From Bacillota bacterium (GTDB taxonomy: Bacteria > Planctomycetota > UBA8108 > UBA1146), in the NCBI GenBank assembly GCA_003973385.1, contig QNYK01000070.1:1-32802 (forward strand): DNA of 32,802 nt, given 5' to 3'. Position 1 is the stretch's first letter. The number at the start of each line of letters is the position of its first letter. The notes under the pieces are model-generated. The model saw only the letters and a list, made by a program, of their open reading frames with translations. It was not told the DNA's origin and searched no databases. A program made the translations under genes and the position numbers. Below are positions 24,470 to 32,802 of this stretch, piece by piece.

Positions 24470-27400
24470 CTATTGTCCTTGCTTGCCGTTATCTCGCAAG
24501 GGGGCGATCTGATCCTTGATCCGGGTGGAATTGCCGAGGTATGCCCAGAGATCCCGAACCTGACCTTCATCCAGGGTATCGATCAAGCCGGGAGGCATCG
24601 GAGAGTCTGGAGAAGGCTCCACGGAGATGATTTTTCCGGCCATCGTCAGCGGCTGGTATCCGAACGGATCGGTGTTGAGAACCATCGCGTCCGGCTCGCG
24701 CCGCAGGATGCGCCCCACGCCCAGGTCGTCCTCGGTGGTCACGATGCTCCACTGGTACTGATCCGAGATGTCGCGGGAAGGGCTCACGATCGCCCGGACC
24801 AGGTCGATATCCGAGAATCTGGCTCGCACTCCGGTCAGGTCGGGTCCTGCGCCACCGCCGAGTTGCTGGAAGCGATGGCAACGGCTACAGAGCGCCCGCT
24901 CGTAGGCCAGCTGGCCCTTCTCGACAGATCCGCCCCCTCCCGAGACCGCCGCCAGCAGCGACGATTCGGTCCATCGTGTGACCGGGTCGGGAAGCACTGG
25001 CGGTGCCAGTTCGGGAGCACTGAGAACGCCCGAGCCATCGTCGAGTTCGCGCACGATCTGATCGGCGAAACCGCGCAGGCTGTGACCTCCCTGGCGATTT
25101 CTGACCACTTCCAGCGCCGCCTGGATCCGCGCATCCTGCAACTGGTCTGCGGCGGTGAATCGAAGCAACCTCAGTGCCGCCAGCCCCTCTGCCTCCGCGC
25201 CCTGATCGGTCAGCCAGGAGATGACTCGTTGCGACAGGTTGGGTGCCCGAAGACGTGCCAGCAGATCACCACAGAGTCGGTCTATGGCGAGATCATTCGA
25301 GACGAAGAAACTGTCGAATCTGGCGAGTAGCCGTTGCCGCGTGGCGCCCGCCGGATCTCCACGTCTTGCGATGGCGACGGTGGCGATACGCAACTCCTCG
25401 AGGATCTGGCGGCGATTCGATGGCGTGGGTAGATCGCAGAGGCGCTCGAGCAGAGGATCTCGGTCGGCATCGACTCCCAGTCTGGCCAGGGCCAGCAAGG
25501 CGATCCGGGCCGCTGGACCCGATTCGACCAGCGCTCGATCTCGCCACTGATCGACGGGAATCGTCTCGATGGCGACGCGTGCTGCGTAGCCGATCGCGAC
25601 ATCCGCAGAGCCCAGCTGCTGCCAGGCGAGTTCCATCATCGGAGGGGCACTCGCCAGATGTCCCGATTCCAGCATCCGTCGCATCGCCCGGGCGCCGGCA
25701 CCCGCTTCCGTGGTGGGGGCGGCCACTTCGGGCCGCGAGCCTGCATCGGATGCGATGCGAAAGAAGGTGCTCTGGGTGCCACGCCCCCCCGTCACTCCGT
25801 ACAGCGCTCCATCGCTGCCGAACACCATGTCGGCGACATTGAAGGCTGCTGCGGCAGCGAACGGTTCTGTGCGACCGCGCCAACCGGCTCCCTCTTCACG
25901 AGGAAAGTAGGCCAGGATGCGACCGTAGGCCCAGTCCGCGATGTAGATGGCGTGACGCCAGCGGCCGGGAAACTGACCGTCGAGTCCGGAACTGACGCCG
26001 GTCGGGGAGGAGAGATCGGTCTCGACCGATGGCATCACAGCATCGGGGATCCCATCGGGCCACTTGCCATCGCCGCCACGCCAGCCGGCGTCTCCGCCAG
26101 AGACCACCTCGACCACCCGCGGCGACCGGTACCAGGGGGTTCCGATATCCCATTCCATGTCGGCGTCGTAGGTGAAGAGTGAGCCATCGTGGTGAAATGC
26201 CAGGTCGTAGGAGTTGCGGAAGCCACCCGCGACCCGTTCCCACTCCAGGGTGTCGGGATCGATGCGCAGTACCTGACCCGCCGGGGCCAGGTGGCCGACT
26301 GCATGACCGTTGGGATCCCACAGCCGCGGCAGGATCAGGTCCTCCTGCCAGTTGCGGTAGCGATCTCGCGTCAACAGTTGCTGTGGCACGTCGATGTGAT
26401 TGCCGACCACGGTCCAGACCGCACCATCGGGTCCTCGCACCAGCGCGTGAACACCGTGCTCACCTCCCGGTCCCATCGCAGAGAGTCGTTTCTCCTGGTC
26501 GAAGAAACCATCCCCGTCAGGATCGGAGAGGATCCACAGGCCGCCCCGGTCCTTTCGATGGCCGGCGACATGGACCCACAGATCCCCATCGACCAGCAGC
26601 AAGCCCTGGGCGTCACCGAAGGAGGCGCAATCGGTCACGGTGACCCCATCCTCGTCGACGGTGACACGCTTGAGGGGGCCGCGCTGCGGGGAAGTGATGA
26701 AACGCCCGGGAGCCTCGACTGCGATGCAGACCCAGGAGCCATCGGCGGGATCGACATGGTGAAGCACCTCGGCGTGGAATCCCTCCGGCAGGCTCCAGCG
26801 AGTCACCGATCCACCCTCGCTGATGCCGATATCGCCCCAGGGTGCGGTGGCCGCGGAGACGGGACCCTTGTCGGCGATCCGCCGCTTGCTGTCGCCGTCG
26901 AGATGGCGCCACTGGGCGTCGGTGACGATGGAGACCTCGGTGCCATCGGCGCCCGCCCAGGCGAGGATTCCCGAGAGACCCGCGGGGCCGCCGTCATTGG
27001 TGCACTCGATCCGCAGGGTATGCGGCCCGGCGCCGAGGTCGGGGATGACGGTTCGAGCGGGCTTTGCCCAGTCGTCGCCGCGCAGGATTTCTTGATCATC
27101 GAGGTAGGCGACGAAGTGGTTGTCTCCGCTCATCGTCAGGGTGGCTTCGGTCGCCTCATCGATGCTGAAGGAGCGGATCAATTCGATCTTCTGGTCGGCA
27201 GGTGTCGCCCCCTGTGCCCAGATCCATCGCGGTGACGCAACCTCCCGAGTGCCAGCGGCTCCGGTGTCGCTGACGCGCGCGCAGTCGCGGACCGGATCCC
27301 CGTCGATCGGCTGCCAGGAGCGGGCACGGACCGACTGCCACTCGATTCGCATCGGAGCTCCGGCATGGATCTGCAGGCCAAACTGGCCGAGAGTCACCGC

Positions 27401-28042
27401 GTCGGCGTCGGTGTCCGTGAAGGCACAGACGGGAACCCCATCGATCTCGTGACGCATCGAATTGCCGTGCGCGATGATGCGCATCTGATGCCACTTGCCA
27501 TCGGAGATGCGCTGCACCGCCTTCTCTGCATCGGGAAGGCTGCCGATCGGTTGCCTGGAACCGTCCCCGGCCAGCGCCGCCATGACTCCCCTCGGTACCG
27601 CGATGCCACGGCCTCTCGATTCGTAGAGCATGCCGGTGTACTGATGGGCCGCATCGAGATCTGCCTGGTAGCCGATCGCCTCACCATCGGGTGCGACACG
27701 ACTGCGATACTGGATGCCGCTGTTGCCACCCTGGATGCGAAACGTAGCCTCCAGCACAAAATCGTCCCACTTCGTGGCATGCCACAGATAGTCATTGCGG
27801 GGGATCGCCCCGCCATCGGGCCCCTCGCCGATGATCGTGCCATCTTCGACACGCCACAACTCGGGATCGCCTGTCCAGCCAGCGAGGGAGTCTCCATCGA
27901 AGAGAGATACCCATCCTTCATCGGGTGCTCCGGCTTCATCGGGTGCGACTGGCTGGGCGGGGACAACCACCGCCAGCATCATCAGAGCCAGGCTCACGCA
28001 GATGGCGAAGCGGTACGCAGGATTCGGTATCGAGATCTTCAT
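24470..28042 (-). CDS. Secreted DUF1080 / beta-propeller / PVC-type haem-binding protein
   Basis: This 1190-residue exported protein has four parts. A signal peptide (FAICVSLALMMLAVVVPAQ) leads into DUF1080 (about 43-240: WVSLFDGDSLAGW, GNSGIQYRSR), a family tied to 3-keto-disaccharide hydrolysis. A beta-sandwich segment (~265-380) resembles a sugar-binding module. A PVC-type propeller (~405-780: PEGFHAEVLHHV...GRFITSPQRGPLKRV; FRNSYDLAFHHDGSLFTYDADMEWDIG) is followed by helical HEAT-like repeats. A C-terminal cytochrome-c-like domain has C1052-S-R-C-H1056, with a likely Met ligand in SPMPPGLIDTL. It probably oxidises or hydrolyses a sugar outside the cytoplasm and passes electrons to the haem; the substrate is unknown. 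GGAGG precedes the ATG. The gene is 14 nt behind the glycerate-kinase-like gene, so they form an operon. The ferrochelatase at 29758 is nearby but on the other strand. Confidence 0.92.
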   Translation of the reverse strand: MKISIPNPAYRFAICVSLALMMLAVVVPAQPVAPDEAGAPDEGWVSLFDGDSLAGWTGDPELWRVEDGTIIGEGPDGGAIPRNDYLWHATKWDDFVLEATFRIQGGNSGIQYRSRVAPDGEAIGYQADLDAAHQYTGMLYESRGRGIAVPRGVMAALAGDGSRQPIGSLPDAEKAVQRISDGKWHQMRIIAHGNSMRHEIDGVPVCAFTDTDADAVTLGQFGLQIHAGAPMRIEWQSVRARSWQPIDGDPVRDCARVSDTGAAGTREVASPRWIWAQGATPADQKIELIRSFSIDEATEATLTMSGDNHFVAYLDDQEILRGDDWAKPARTVIPDLGAGPHTLRIECTNDGGPAGLSGILAWAGADGTEVSIVTDAQWRHLDGDSKRRIADKGPVSAATAPWGDIGISEGGSVTRWSLPEGFHAEVLHHVDPADGSWVCIAVEAPGRFITSPQRGPLKRVTVDEDGVTVTDCASFGDAQGLLLVDGDLWVHVAGHRKDRGGLWILSDPDGDGFFDQEKRLSAMGPGGEHGVHALVRGPDGAVWTVVGNHIDVPQQLLTRDRYRNWQEDLILPRLWDPNGHAVGHLAPAGQVLRIDPDTLEWERVAGGFRNSYDLAFHHDGSLFTYDADMEWDIGTPWYRSPRVVEVVSGGDAGWRGGDGKWPDGIPDAVMPSVETDLSSPTGVSSGLDGQFPGRWRHAIYIADWAYGRILAYFPREEGAGWRGRTEPFAAAAAFNVADMVFGSDGALYGVTGGRGTQSTFFRIASDAGSRPEVAAPTTEAGAGARAMRRMLESGHLASAPPMMELAWQQLGSADVAIGYAARVAIETIPVDQWRDRALVESGPAARIALLALARLGVDADRDPLLERLCDLPTPSNRRQILEELRIATVAIARRGDPAGATRQRLLARFDSFFVSNDLAIDRLCGDLLARLRAPNLSQRVISWLTDQGAEAEGLAALRLLRFTAADQLQDARIQAALEVVRNRQGGHSLRGFADQIVRELDDGSGVLSAPELAPPVLPDPVTRWTESSLLAAVSGGGGSVEKGQLAYERALCSRCHRFQQLGGGAGPDLTGVRARFSDIDLVRAIVSPSRDISDQYQWSIVTTEDDLGVGRILRREPDAMVLNTDPFGYQPLTMAGKIISVEPSPDSPMPPGLIDTLDEGQVRDLWAYLGNSTRIKDQIAPLRDNGKQGQ

Positions 28043-28056
28043 CGTGCCTCCAGGTC

Positions 28057-28953
28057 TTATTTGATCGACAGGATCGATCGATCCTGTGCGATGCTGGCCA
28101 CAAAATCTGCACGATCGGGCAGTGTTTCGATGGTCCAGCGGGTCAAGCGTTCGTAATGATCGAGGAAGCGCTGAAGAGCCGCAGCATCCATCGAATGGGT
28201 CGCGTCATCGCCCCGCTCTTGTCGTAATTTTTGCTCCTGTTGACCGCGCCAGATCGACACCGTCTCCCACGCAGGGACCTTCATCATCGCCAGGTGGTCG
28301 AAGAGACCAAATAGTTGCTGGTAGGGTCCTGCCAGTTGATCGCGGATCCGCTTCCTCCAGACCATATCTGCATCTTCAACGCGTTCGAGGTCATTGATGG
28401 GAGTTTCCCAGTCGAACTCGGTGCAGGCACCGAGCCCGGTGCACCACCCCTCGAAGATCACGACATCGTAAGTTCCCTCGAGGCTTCTCGAACTGGATTC
28501 GCCCAGTCGGTCATCGATCCCCTTGTCAAAGGTGGGGACGATGGTCGGCTGCTGTTGTGGATCGCGCAACGAGGTCAAGATCTCGCAGGCCAGGCCCGTG
28601 TCATGCGTGCCGGGGACCCCCCGGGTGATCCACAACGGGTGTTCTTCGCGTGCGAGCTGCTGGCGCTGCTGCAATGGCAGGTACACATCATCGAGGGCGA
28701 TGACTGCGATTCGCAGACCCAGGAGGTCGAGAGCGAGCGGGCAGATCAGATGACACAGGGTGGTCTTGCCCGAGCCCTGGCAGCCCTGGAGTCCCACCAC
28801 AACGGTGTCGCCCTTGCGTTGGTGCCACGTCTGAAGCATCTCGATGAAGGGAAGATGCAACTCATCGAGCAACGACTCGGCAGAATCGGGGAGCCCCAGT
28901 TGTTTGCGCCCATCACTCCAGCGCTGGCCGATTTCGCTGCCATGCAATGACAT
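28057..28953 (-). CDS. P-loop kinase, D-glycerate 3-kinase-like
   Basis: This 298-residue cytosolic kinase starts at the ATG at 28953, with GGAGGA 6 nt upstream; the frame stays open further upstream without support. It has a Walker A GCQGSGKTT (57-65), ALDDVYLPLQQR (86 on), RGVPGTHDTGLA (111 on) and FEGWCTG. This pattern belongs to the plant GLYK / yeast Tda10 branch of the phosphoribulokinase-uridine kinase fold. The likely reaction is D-glycerate + ATP to 3-phosphoglycerate. The stop precedes the haem-protein gene by 14 nt, hinting that glycerate or a related acid is produced downstream of that oxidative sugar pathway. Substrate identity is inferred. Confidence 0.82.
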   Translation of the reverse strand: MSLHGSEIGQRWSDGRKQLGLPDSAESLLDELHLPFIEMLQTWHQRKGDTVVVGLQGCQGSGKTTLCHLICPLALDLLGLRIAVIALDDVYLPLQQRQQLAREEHPLWITRGVPGTHDTGLACEILTSLRDPQQQPTIVPTFDKGIDDRLGESSSRSLEGTYDVVIFEGWCTGLGACTEFDWETPINDLERVEDADMVWRKRIRDQLAGPYQQLFGLFDHLAMMKVPAWETVSIWRGQQEQKLRQERGDDATHSMDAAALQRFLDHYERLTRWTIETLPDRADFVASIAQDRSILSIK

Positions 28954-29150
28954 CCGGGTTCCTCCAGCGGCTGAGGATAACCGAGCGCGCAGCGGTTGGA
29001 ACGGCACACCGATGATCCAGATGTGCAAGAGCAGTTTCTCGTCGGCTCCCCGATTCTGAAACGAACAGAGGTATTGCAGGTCCCGCCTGCCCGATGCACG
29101 ATGCTATGTTGCTGCTGGACAACTGGTCCCGCCTCGGGAGGAGACCTGCG

Positions 29151-29738
29151 ATGAGTACCCGGATCTCGACATCTTCGGTCGGGATATTGGCCTGGCTCGC
29201 CATCGCCTGCAGCGGTGTCATCTCGGGTTGTGCCATCCTGCCGCTGCCCGAGGGTGAAAAAGTGGGAGTGTTTCAACTGTTCGAGCCGAAGATCCGATTA
29301 CAGGACACCGGTGTCGGGTTCGCGGGCTACTGGCTGGGTAAGGGTAAGCCAGGAGTGTTTCTTCATCTGCAGACGTCATTCAGTGGCGCAGTTTCTGGAG
29401 TTCACTACGGCGATCTTCCTGTCGAAGCGATGGGAGATCCTGTCACCAATCGCGAGCATCATGGCGTGACCCTCGCCGCCGGTCCGACCTGGAAGGTCAA
29501 CGACCAGCTGTCGATCTATGGCGGTATCGGTATCGGAGCCGTATCGCGGTGGGAAGAGCGATTCGATGCGGATCTGGTGTTGAGTCCTACCGGCTTTTAT
29601 CACCATGACCTCGGAACCGATACCGGCTTCCATGCCACCTTCGGTTCTCTATTCCAGCTGGGTGGAGGTTGGGTACTGGATGCAGGCTATGGAACCTATA
29701 GCGAGTCAGTCCATGTCGGAATCGGCTACAGTTACTGA
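29151..29738 (+). CDS. Outer-membrane beta-barrel-like lipoprotein, unknown function
   Basis: This 195-residue protein starts at the ATG at 29151, with GGGAGGAG about 8 nt upstream. The N-terminus is a lipoprotein signal: hydrophobic VGILAWLAIACSGV followed by the lipobox ISGC. The rest alternates polar and hydrophobic residues with many glycines and aromatics (VGFAGYWLGKG, VTLAAGPTWKVNDQLSIYGGIGIGAVSRWEE, VHVGIGYSY), ending in an aromatic residue, as in small outer-membrane barrels. No family is recognised. It lies 19 nt before the ferrochelatase gene and is probably co-transcribed with it; a link to haem is not evident. Confidence 0.75.
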   Translation: MSTRISTSSVGILAWLAIACSGVISGCAILPLPEGEKVGVFQLFEPKIRLQDTGVGFAGYWLGKGKPGVFLHLQTSFSGAVSGVHYGDLPVEAMGDPVTNREHHGVTLAAGPTWKVNDQLSIYGGIGIGAVSRWEERFDADLVLSPTGFYHHDLGTDTGFHATFGSLFQLGGGWVLDAGYGTYSESVHVGIGYSY

Positions 29739-29757
29739 GCCAAATCGGGGAATACCG

Positions 29758-30822
29758 ATGTCTTCATCACAGCCTCCTGGACTACTGCTGGTCAATCTCG
29801 GTTCGCCGGATGCACCCACCGTGCCCGCTGTGCGCCGCTATCTGGATGAATTCCTGATGGATGAAAGGGTCATCGACAAGCCGTTCCTGCTGCGCGCACT
29901 GGTCGTCAAGGGCATCATCCTGAACACGCGTCCGCGAGGGTCTGCCGAGGCGTACAGCAGGGTGTGGACCGACGAGGGATCGCCGCTGATCGTGAATTCC
30001 CGGCGGCTGGAGCAGCAGGTGGCGAAACTGTGGCGAGCTCCCGTCGCTCTCGGCATGCGCTACGGCACGCCTTCGATCAAGGCGGGTCTCGAACAGTTAC
30101 AGCAACAGGGTGTCGATCAGGTGATCGTCGTGCCGCTCTATCCACACTATGCGATGAGCTCCTATGAGACGGTCGTGGAGAAGGCGCGCGATGTCGTCTC
30201 CCGGCAACAGGATCCGCCACAATTGCACTTTCTCGAGCCCTTCTATCGCCACCCCGCCTATCGAAAAGCGCTCGCGGATGTCACCCGCGGCCACCTGGAT
30301 GGGGATTGGGATCATCTTCTCTTTTCCTTCCACGGCTTGCCCGTGCGTCACATCGAGAAGTGCGATCCAGATGGCGATCACTGCCTTCAGCGCGAGGACT
30401 GTTGCTTCATCGATGCACCGTCGACCCGCTTCTGCTACCGAGCCCAGGTGATGAGATCTGCCAGCAACCTGGCGCAGGATCTGGGGCTTTCAGATGAGCG
30501 CTGGTCGGTGTCGTTCCAGTCAAGCCTGGGCAGGGACCCGTGGCTCGAACCCTTCACCGAAGCGACGACGGTAAAGTTGGCGGCTTCCGGGGTTCGCCAC
30601 CTCAAGGTGATCTGCCCCGCCTTCGTCGCGGATTGTCTCGAGACGGTCGATGAGGTCGATCGCGATGTGAGGGCCGCCTTCATCGGGGCAGGGGGGCAGC
30701 AATTCGATGTGATTCCCTGCCTCAATGACGATCCAGGCTGGGCCCAAGCAGTGGTCGAGATGGCGCCGGAGGCACTGAAGCGTCACGCTGCCCCCGGATC
30801 TGACGGAGTCTGTCCCCAGTGA
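29758..30822 (+). CDS. hemH: Ferrochelatase, cysteine-rich variant
   Basis: This 354-residue enzyme inserts Fe2+ into protoporphyrin IX or coproporphyrin III in haem synthesis. Family motifs are GLLLVNLGSPDAPT at the N-terminus, LYPHYAMSSYETV, the catalytic H192 in FSFHGLP, FQSSLGRDPWLEP, and CPAFVADCLE with E295. The segment after FHGLP is unusual: C202, C209, C215, C216 and C226 are clustered, with C286 and C293 later and a final Cys near the end. Some bacterial ferrochelatases carry a [2Fe-2S] cluster; whether these cysteines bind one is not shown. The start is the ATG at 29758 with GGGGAA upstream; the open frame extends back over the lipoprotein gene but out of character. It would supply haem for PVC-type cytochromes such as the one at 24470-28042. 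Confidence 0.95.
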   Translation: MSSSQPPGLLLVNLGSPDAPTVPAVRRYLDEFLMDERVIDKPFLLRALVVKGIILNTRPRGSAEAYSRVWTDEGSPLIVNSRRLEQQVAKLWRAPVALGMRYGTPSIKAGLEQLQQQGVDQVIVVPLYPHYAMSSYETVVEKARDVVSRQQDPPQLHFLEPFYRHPAYRKALADVTRGHLDGDWDHLLFSFHGLPVRHIEKCDPDGDHCLQREDCCFIDAPSTRFCYRAQVMRSASNLAQDLGLSDERWSVSFQSSLGRDPWLEPFTEATTVKLAASGVRHLKVICPAFVADCLETVDEVDRDVRAAFIGAGGQQFDVIPCLNDDPGWAQAVVEMAPEALKRHAAPGSDGVCPQ

Positions 30823-30863
30823 TCTCGCCTCAGCGACGGGCGACACAGCCATATGATTCCGTT

Positions 30864-31316
30864 TTACAAAAAGGGGTACTGCGCAACGATCGTGTCGCAT
30901 TGTTCGATGATGCCTGAAAGATAGCTCGTATCGATTTCGAACGCGATGCTGTGCGATTGCGTGAGATGGTCGGGTGAGATTTGTACTTGCGCTCGGATGT
31001 GGCCGAGAGGATCCACGGTTTCGAGTGACACTTTCAGTTCGGGTTCGTGCGGATCCAATACCGCAGAGCGAGAAACTCCTTCAGCGATGGCAGAGCATTG
31101 CTCGCCAAAAGTTGCGATATCCGTGACCATGACGATGGCACCTTGTACCCAAACGCTGGCGCCGATCGCCTCACAGTGGGCGGTCGCGACAAGCCAGTTC
31201 CCATCCAGTTCATCATCGGCATCGGGGAATTGACGTCCAGCGATCCACAGCCGCAATCCTCCGATCTGCAAGGATGGGGCTCCGAAATCCTCTACCGAGA
31301 ACTGTTGATCGATCAT
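30864..31316 (-). CDS. Small conserved-looking protein, possibly WapI-type immunity-like family
   Basis: This 150-residue soluble protein has no signal peptide or membrane segment. The ATG at 31316 has GGAG 5-6 nt upstream. Segments such as WIAGRQFPDADDELDGNWLVATAHCEA, VWVQGAIVMV and SPDHLTQSHSIAFEIDTSYLSGIIEQC recall a family of small proteins annotated as WapI-like immunity proteins. This recognition is tentative. No toxin gene lies next to it in the window, so it would be an orphan. It is flanked by hemH (convergent) and the antiporter subunit (same strand, upstream). Confidence 0.6.
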   Translation of the reverse strand: MIDQQFSVEDFGAPSLQIGGLRLWIAGRQFPDADDELDGNWLVATAHCEAIGASVWVQGAIVMVTDIATFGEQCSAIAEGVSRSAVLDPHEPELKVSLETVDPLGHIRAQVQISPDHLTQSHSIAFEIDTSYLSGIIEQCDTIVAQYPFL

Positions 31317-31406
31317 TTCTACTCCGTTTACCCGGCGACATTGAACTCTTGATCCTATCGATTCCTGACTTTGATCTCGATGAGCTTATTGGCTAGGCCG
31401 CTGGTG

Positions 31407-32802
31407 CTACTGGAACAGATTGGCGATCAGGAAGATCAGCAGCAGCAGCACCAGCAGCAGGCTCGGCAGCACCAGCAACCAGCGCGGGGATATCCGCTCT
31501 GAAAGCGCCGAACTCTCGACGACCAGCGCTGGAATCCGATCGAGCACCAGTTCCGAAAGAGACTCGCTCCAGTGCGTCAAGCGACCCCGCAGCCGCAGCA
31601 GCCCCCAACGCCCCGCCAGTCTGGTGAAGACATCGAAGTCCAGATTCACTCGCACCAGTTCTGGCGGATAGATGCCGCTCTTCATCAGCACCATCACGGC
31701 GAGCGAGGCGAACATCAGCAACTGCACCTGGGTCAGCACATGAGTGGTCGTGAACGGCTGATAGGCCACTTCGTACGGCAGTAATGAATAGAGCAGATCC
31801 GGTCGGCATCCGATGAAGATGCACAACAGCGCGCTGATCGCCATCGCCAGCAGCATGTTGCCGGGTGGGTCGGAGGCCTTGAGCCCGCGGTCGTGGGCGA
31901 AGAATGCGAAGAAGGGGATCTTGATACCGGCGTGTTCCAGGACACCGGCAGAGGCGAACAGTAGCACCAACCAGAGCCACTGGTGTCCTTCTTCGATGGC
32001 CGCTGCCATCACCATCGATTTACTGACAAATCCGCAAAAGAGTGGCACCGCGGAGATGGAGGCCGCCCCGACGAGGCACAGTACCGTGGTCCTGGGCATC
32101 TTTTTCCACAGCCCGCCGAGGTCTGTTCCGCAACTCTTGCCGGTGACATGAAGCACGGCACCCATCGACATGAACAGCAGCCCCTTGAACAACACATCGT
32201 TGCAGGCGTGCGCCACCGCGCCATTGATGGCGAGTTCGGTGCCCAGGCCGATCCCCACGACCATGAAACCGATCTGGTTGATCATGCTGTAACTGAGCAC
32301 CTTGCGAAGATCGTTTTCGATCACGGCGTAGAAGATGGGGAAGAAGGTCATCACGGCACCGATGATGATCAGTTCCTCGGTGCCGGGGAAGAAGCGCGCC
32401 AGCGCGTAAACGGCGGTCTTGGTCGTGAAGACGCACAGGAACACGGTGCCGGTCGCCGTGGCACGTGGGTAGGTATCGACGATCCAGGTGTGGAGCAGCG
32501 GAAACCCTGCCTTGATGCCGAAGGCGATCAGGATCCACAGCGCCCCGGGTGAGGCCAGATCGAGCACTCCGAGATCCTCGATGATCAGGCTTCCGCCGGC
32601 CTGCTGGTGCAGCAGGACACCGATCAGCAGACAGAAGCCGGACGCGATCTGGAAGCCGAAGTATCGCAGCCCCGAGGAGATGGACTCTCGATCGCCGCGC
32701 GCCCAGACGATGAAAGCAGAGGTCACGGCGAGCATCTCCCAGGCGATGAACAGGGTGATCAGATCGCCGGCGAGCACGGCGCCGATGGCACTTCCGGCGT
32801 AG
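31407..32802 (-). CDS. MrpD-like Na+/H+ antiporter subunit D (5' end off window)
   Basis: This is an integral membrane protein of the proton-pumping NuoL/M/N-MrpA/D family. The frame stays open to the window edge, and the residues before the GTG at 32777 (YAGSAIGA) match the family, so the N-terminal ~100 residues are missing. Key features are the membrane glutamate in LFIAWEM, the lysine in GIKAGFPLLHTWIVDTYPRA, KVLSYSMINQIGF, HACNDVLFKGLLFMSMGAVLH, and a C-terminal NLDFDVFTRLAGRWG segment typical of antiporter subunit D rather than NuoM. About 12 helices can be seen. It would act in a multi-subunit antiporter, with the other subunits probably upstream of the window edge. A role in a redox-linked complex remains possible. 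Confidence 0.85.
   Translation of the reverse strand, partial: YAGSAIGAVLAGDLITLFIAWEMLAVTSAFIVWARGDRESISSGLRYFGFQIASGFCLLIGVLLHQQAGGSLIIEDLGVLDLASPGALWILIAFGIKAGFPLLHTWIVDTYPRATATGTVFLCVFTTKTAVYALARFFPGTEELIIIGAVMTFFPIFYAVIENDLRKVLSYSMINQIGFMVVGIGLGTELAINGAVAHACNDVLFKGLLFMSMGAVLHVTGKSCGTDLGGLWKKMPRTTVLCLVGAASISAVPLFCGFVSKSMVMAAAIEEGHQWLWLVLLFASAGVLEHAGIKIPFFAFFAHDRGLKASDPPGNMLLAMAISALLCIFIGCRPDLLYSLLPYEVAYQPFTTTHVLTQVQLLMFASLAVMVLMKSGIYPPELVRVNLDFDVFTRLAGRWGLLRLRGRLTHWSESLSELVLDRIPALVVESSALSERISPRWLLVLPSLLLVLLLLIFLIANLFQ

Noticed and set aside
26189-27235. A 348-codon plus-strand frame antisense to the haem fusion protein
   Set aside because: It is a shadow of the real gene, with no ribosome site or domain.
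28057-28953. Phosphoribulokinase forming a Calvin cycle with the RuBisCO-like gene
   Set aside because: The motifs (PGTHD, GCQGSGKTT, FEGWCTG) fit the glycerate kinase branch, and the RuBisCO homologue is not catalytic.
31407-32802. NuoM/NuoL subunit of respiratory complex I
   Set aside because: The C-terminal LDFDVFTRLAG segment and overall pattern fit Mrp-type subunit D better, and no other nuo gene is visible; the call stays open because the 5' end is missing.
1-32802. CRISPR array, tRNA, rRNA, insertion sequence or prophage
   Set aside because: No spaced repeat array, no cloverleaf or rRNA-like sequence, and no transposase, integrase or phage gene was seen.

Overview
The window looks like chromosomal DNA of a planctomycete (phylum Planctomycetota). 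The evidence is a fusion of a DUF1080 domain, a beta-propeller and a PVC-type CxxCH haem domain, a formylglycine-type sulfatase, DUF1573 proteins, and a very large secreted protein with planctomycete-style dockerin repeats (xDxNxDxxxxIADAVxxLxxLFxGG). The phylum call is an inference from gene content; no rRNA or tRNA gene is present.

Layout. 1-511 (-): the start of a secreted repeat protein cut by the window edge. 932-4311 (-): transketolase followed by a sulfatase lipoprotein. 4575-7438 (+): PLP-dependent serine/threonine dehydratase, then an AGCS sodium:amino-acid symporter. 7665-10183 (-): two paralogous exported DUF1573 proteins. 10483-11478 (+): an exported TlpA/thioredoxin-like protein. 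11579-13599 (-): two overlapping GAPDH-family genes. 13760-17206 (+): a compact run of a RuBisCO-like protein, three small two-helix membrane proteins and a DUF1343/NamZ-like protein. 17200-20367 (-): a DnaE-type polymerase behind a candidate SOS box. 20579-24352 (-): a trypsin-fold protease with repeated beta-domains and a dockerin. 24470-28953 (-): glycerate-kinase-like enzyme plus the haem fusion protein. 29151-30822 (+): lipoprotein and ferrochelatase. 30864-31316 (-): small orphan protein. 31407-32802 (-): MrpD-like antiporter subunit, cut by the window edge.

The most notable signal is a pair of probable selenoproteins that conventional gene calling would split. The DUF1573 gene at 7665-8927 has one in-frame TGA exactly at the first cysteine of the family's CGC motif, and its intact neighbour (9071-10183) has TGC there. 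The TlpA-like gene at 10483-11478 has one in-frame TGA exactly at the first cysteine of WCGPC, giving W-U-G-P-C. In both, a GC-rich hairpin follows whose apical loop begins about 15 nt after the TGA, as expected for a bacterial SECIS. TGA is an ordinary stop in many other genes here, so this is not a global code change. Both proteins are predicted to be exported, and they flank a Cys-containing DUF1573 paralogue. This suggests an extracytoplasmic selenium-dependent redox system.

Other points of interest are a GAPDH paralogue that has lost the catalytic cysteine and is translationally coupled to a normal GAPDH, a divergent RuBisCO-like operon with three tandem two-helix membrane proteins, a perfect GAAC-N4-GTTC palindrome upstream of the polymerase, a 3 x 16-bp tandem repeat in the transketolase leader, and a large extra domain inserted in the AGCS transporter.
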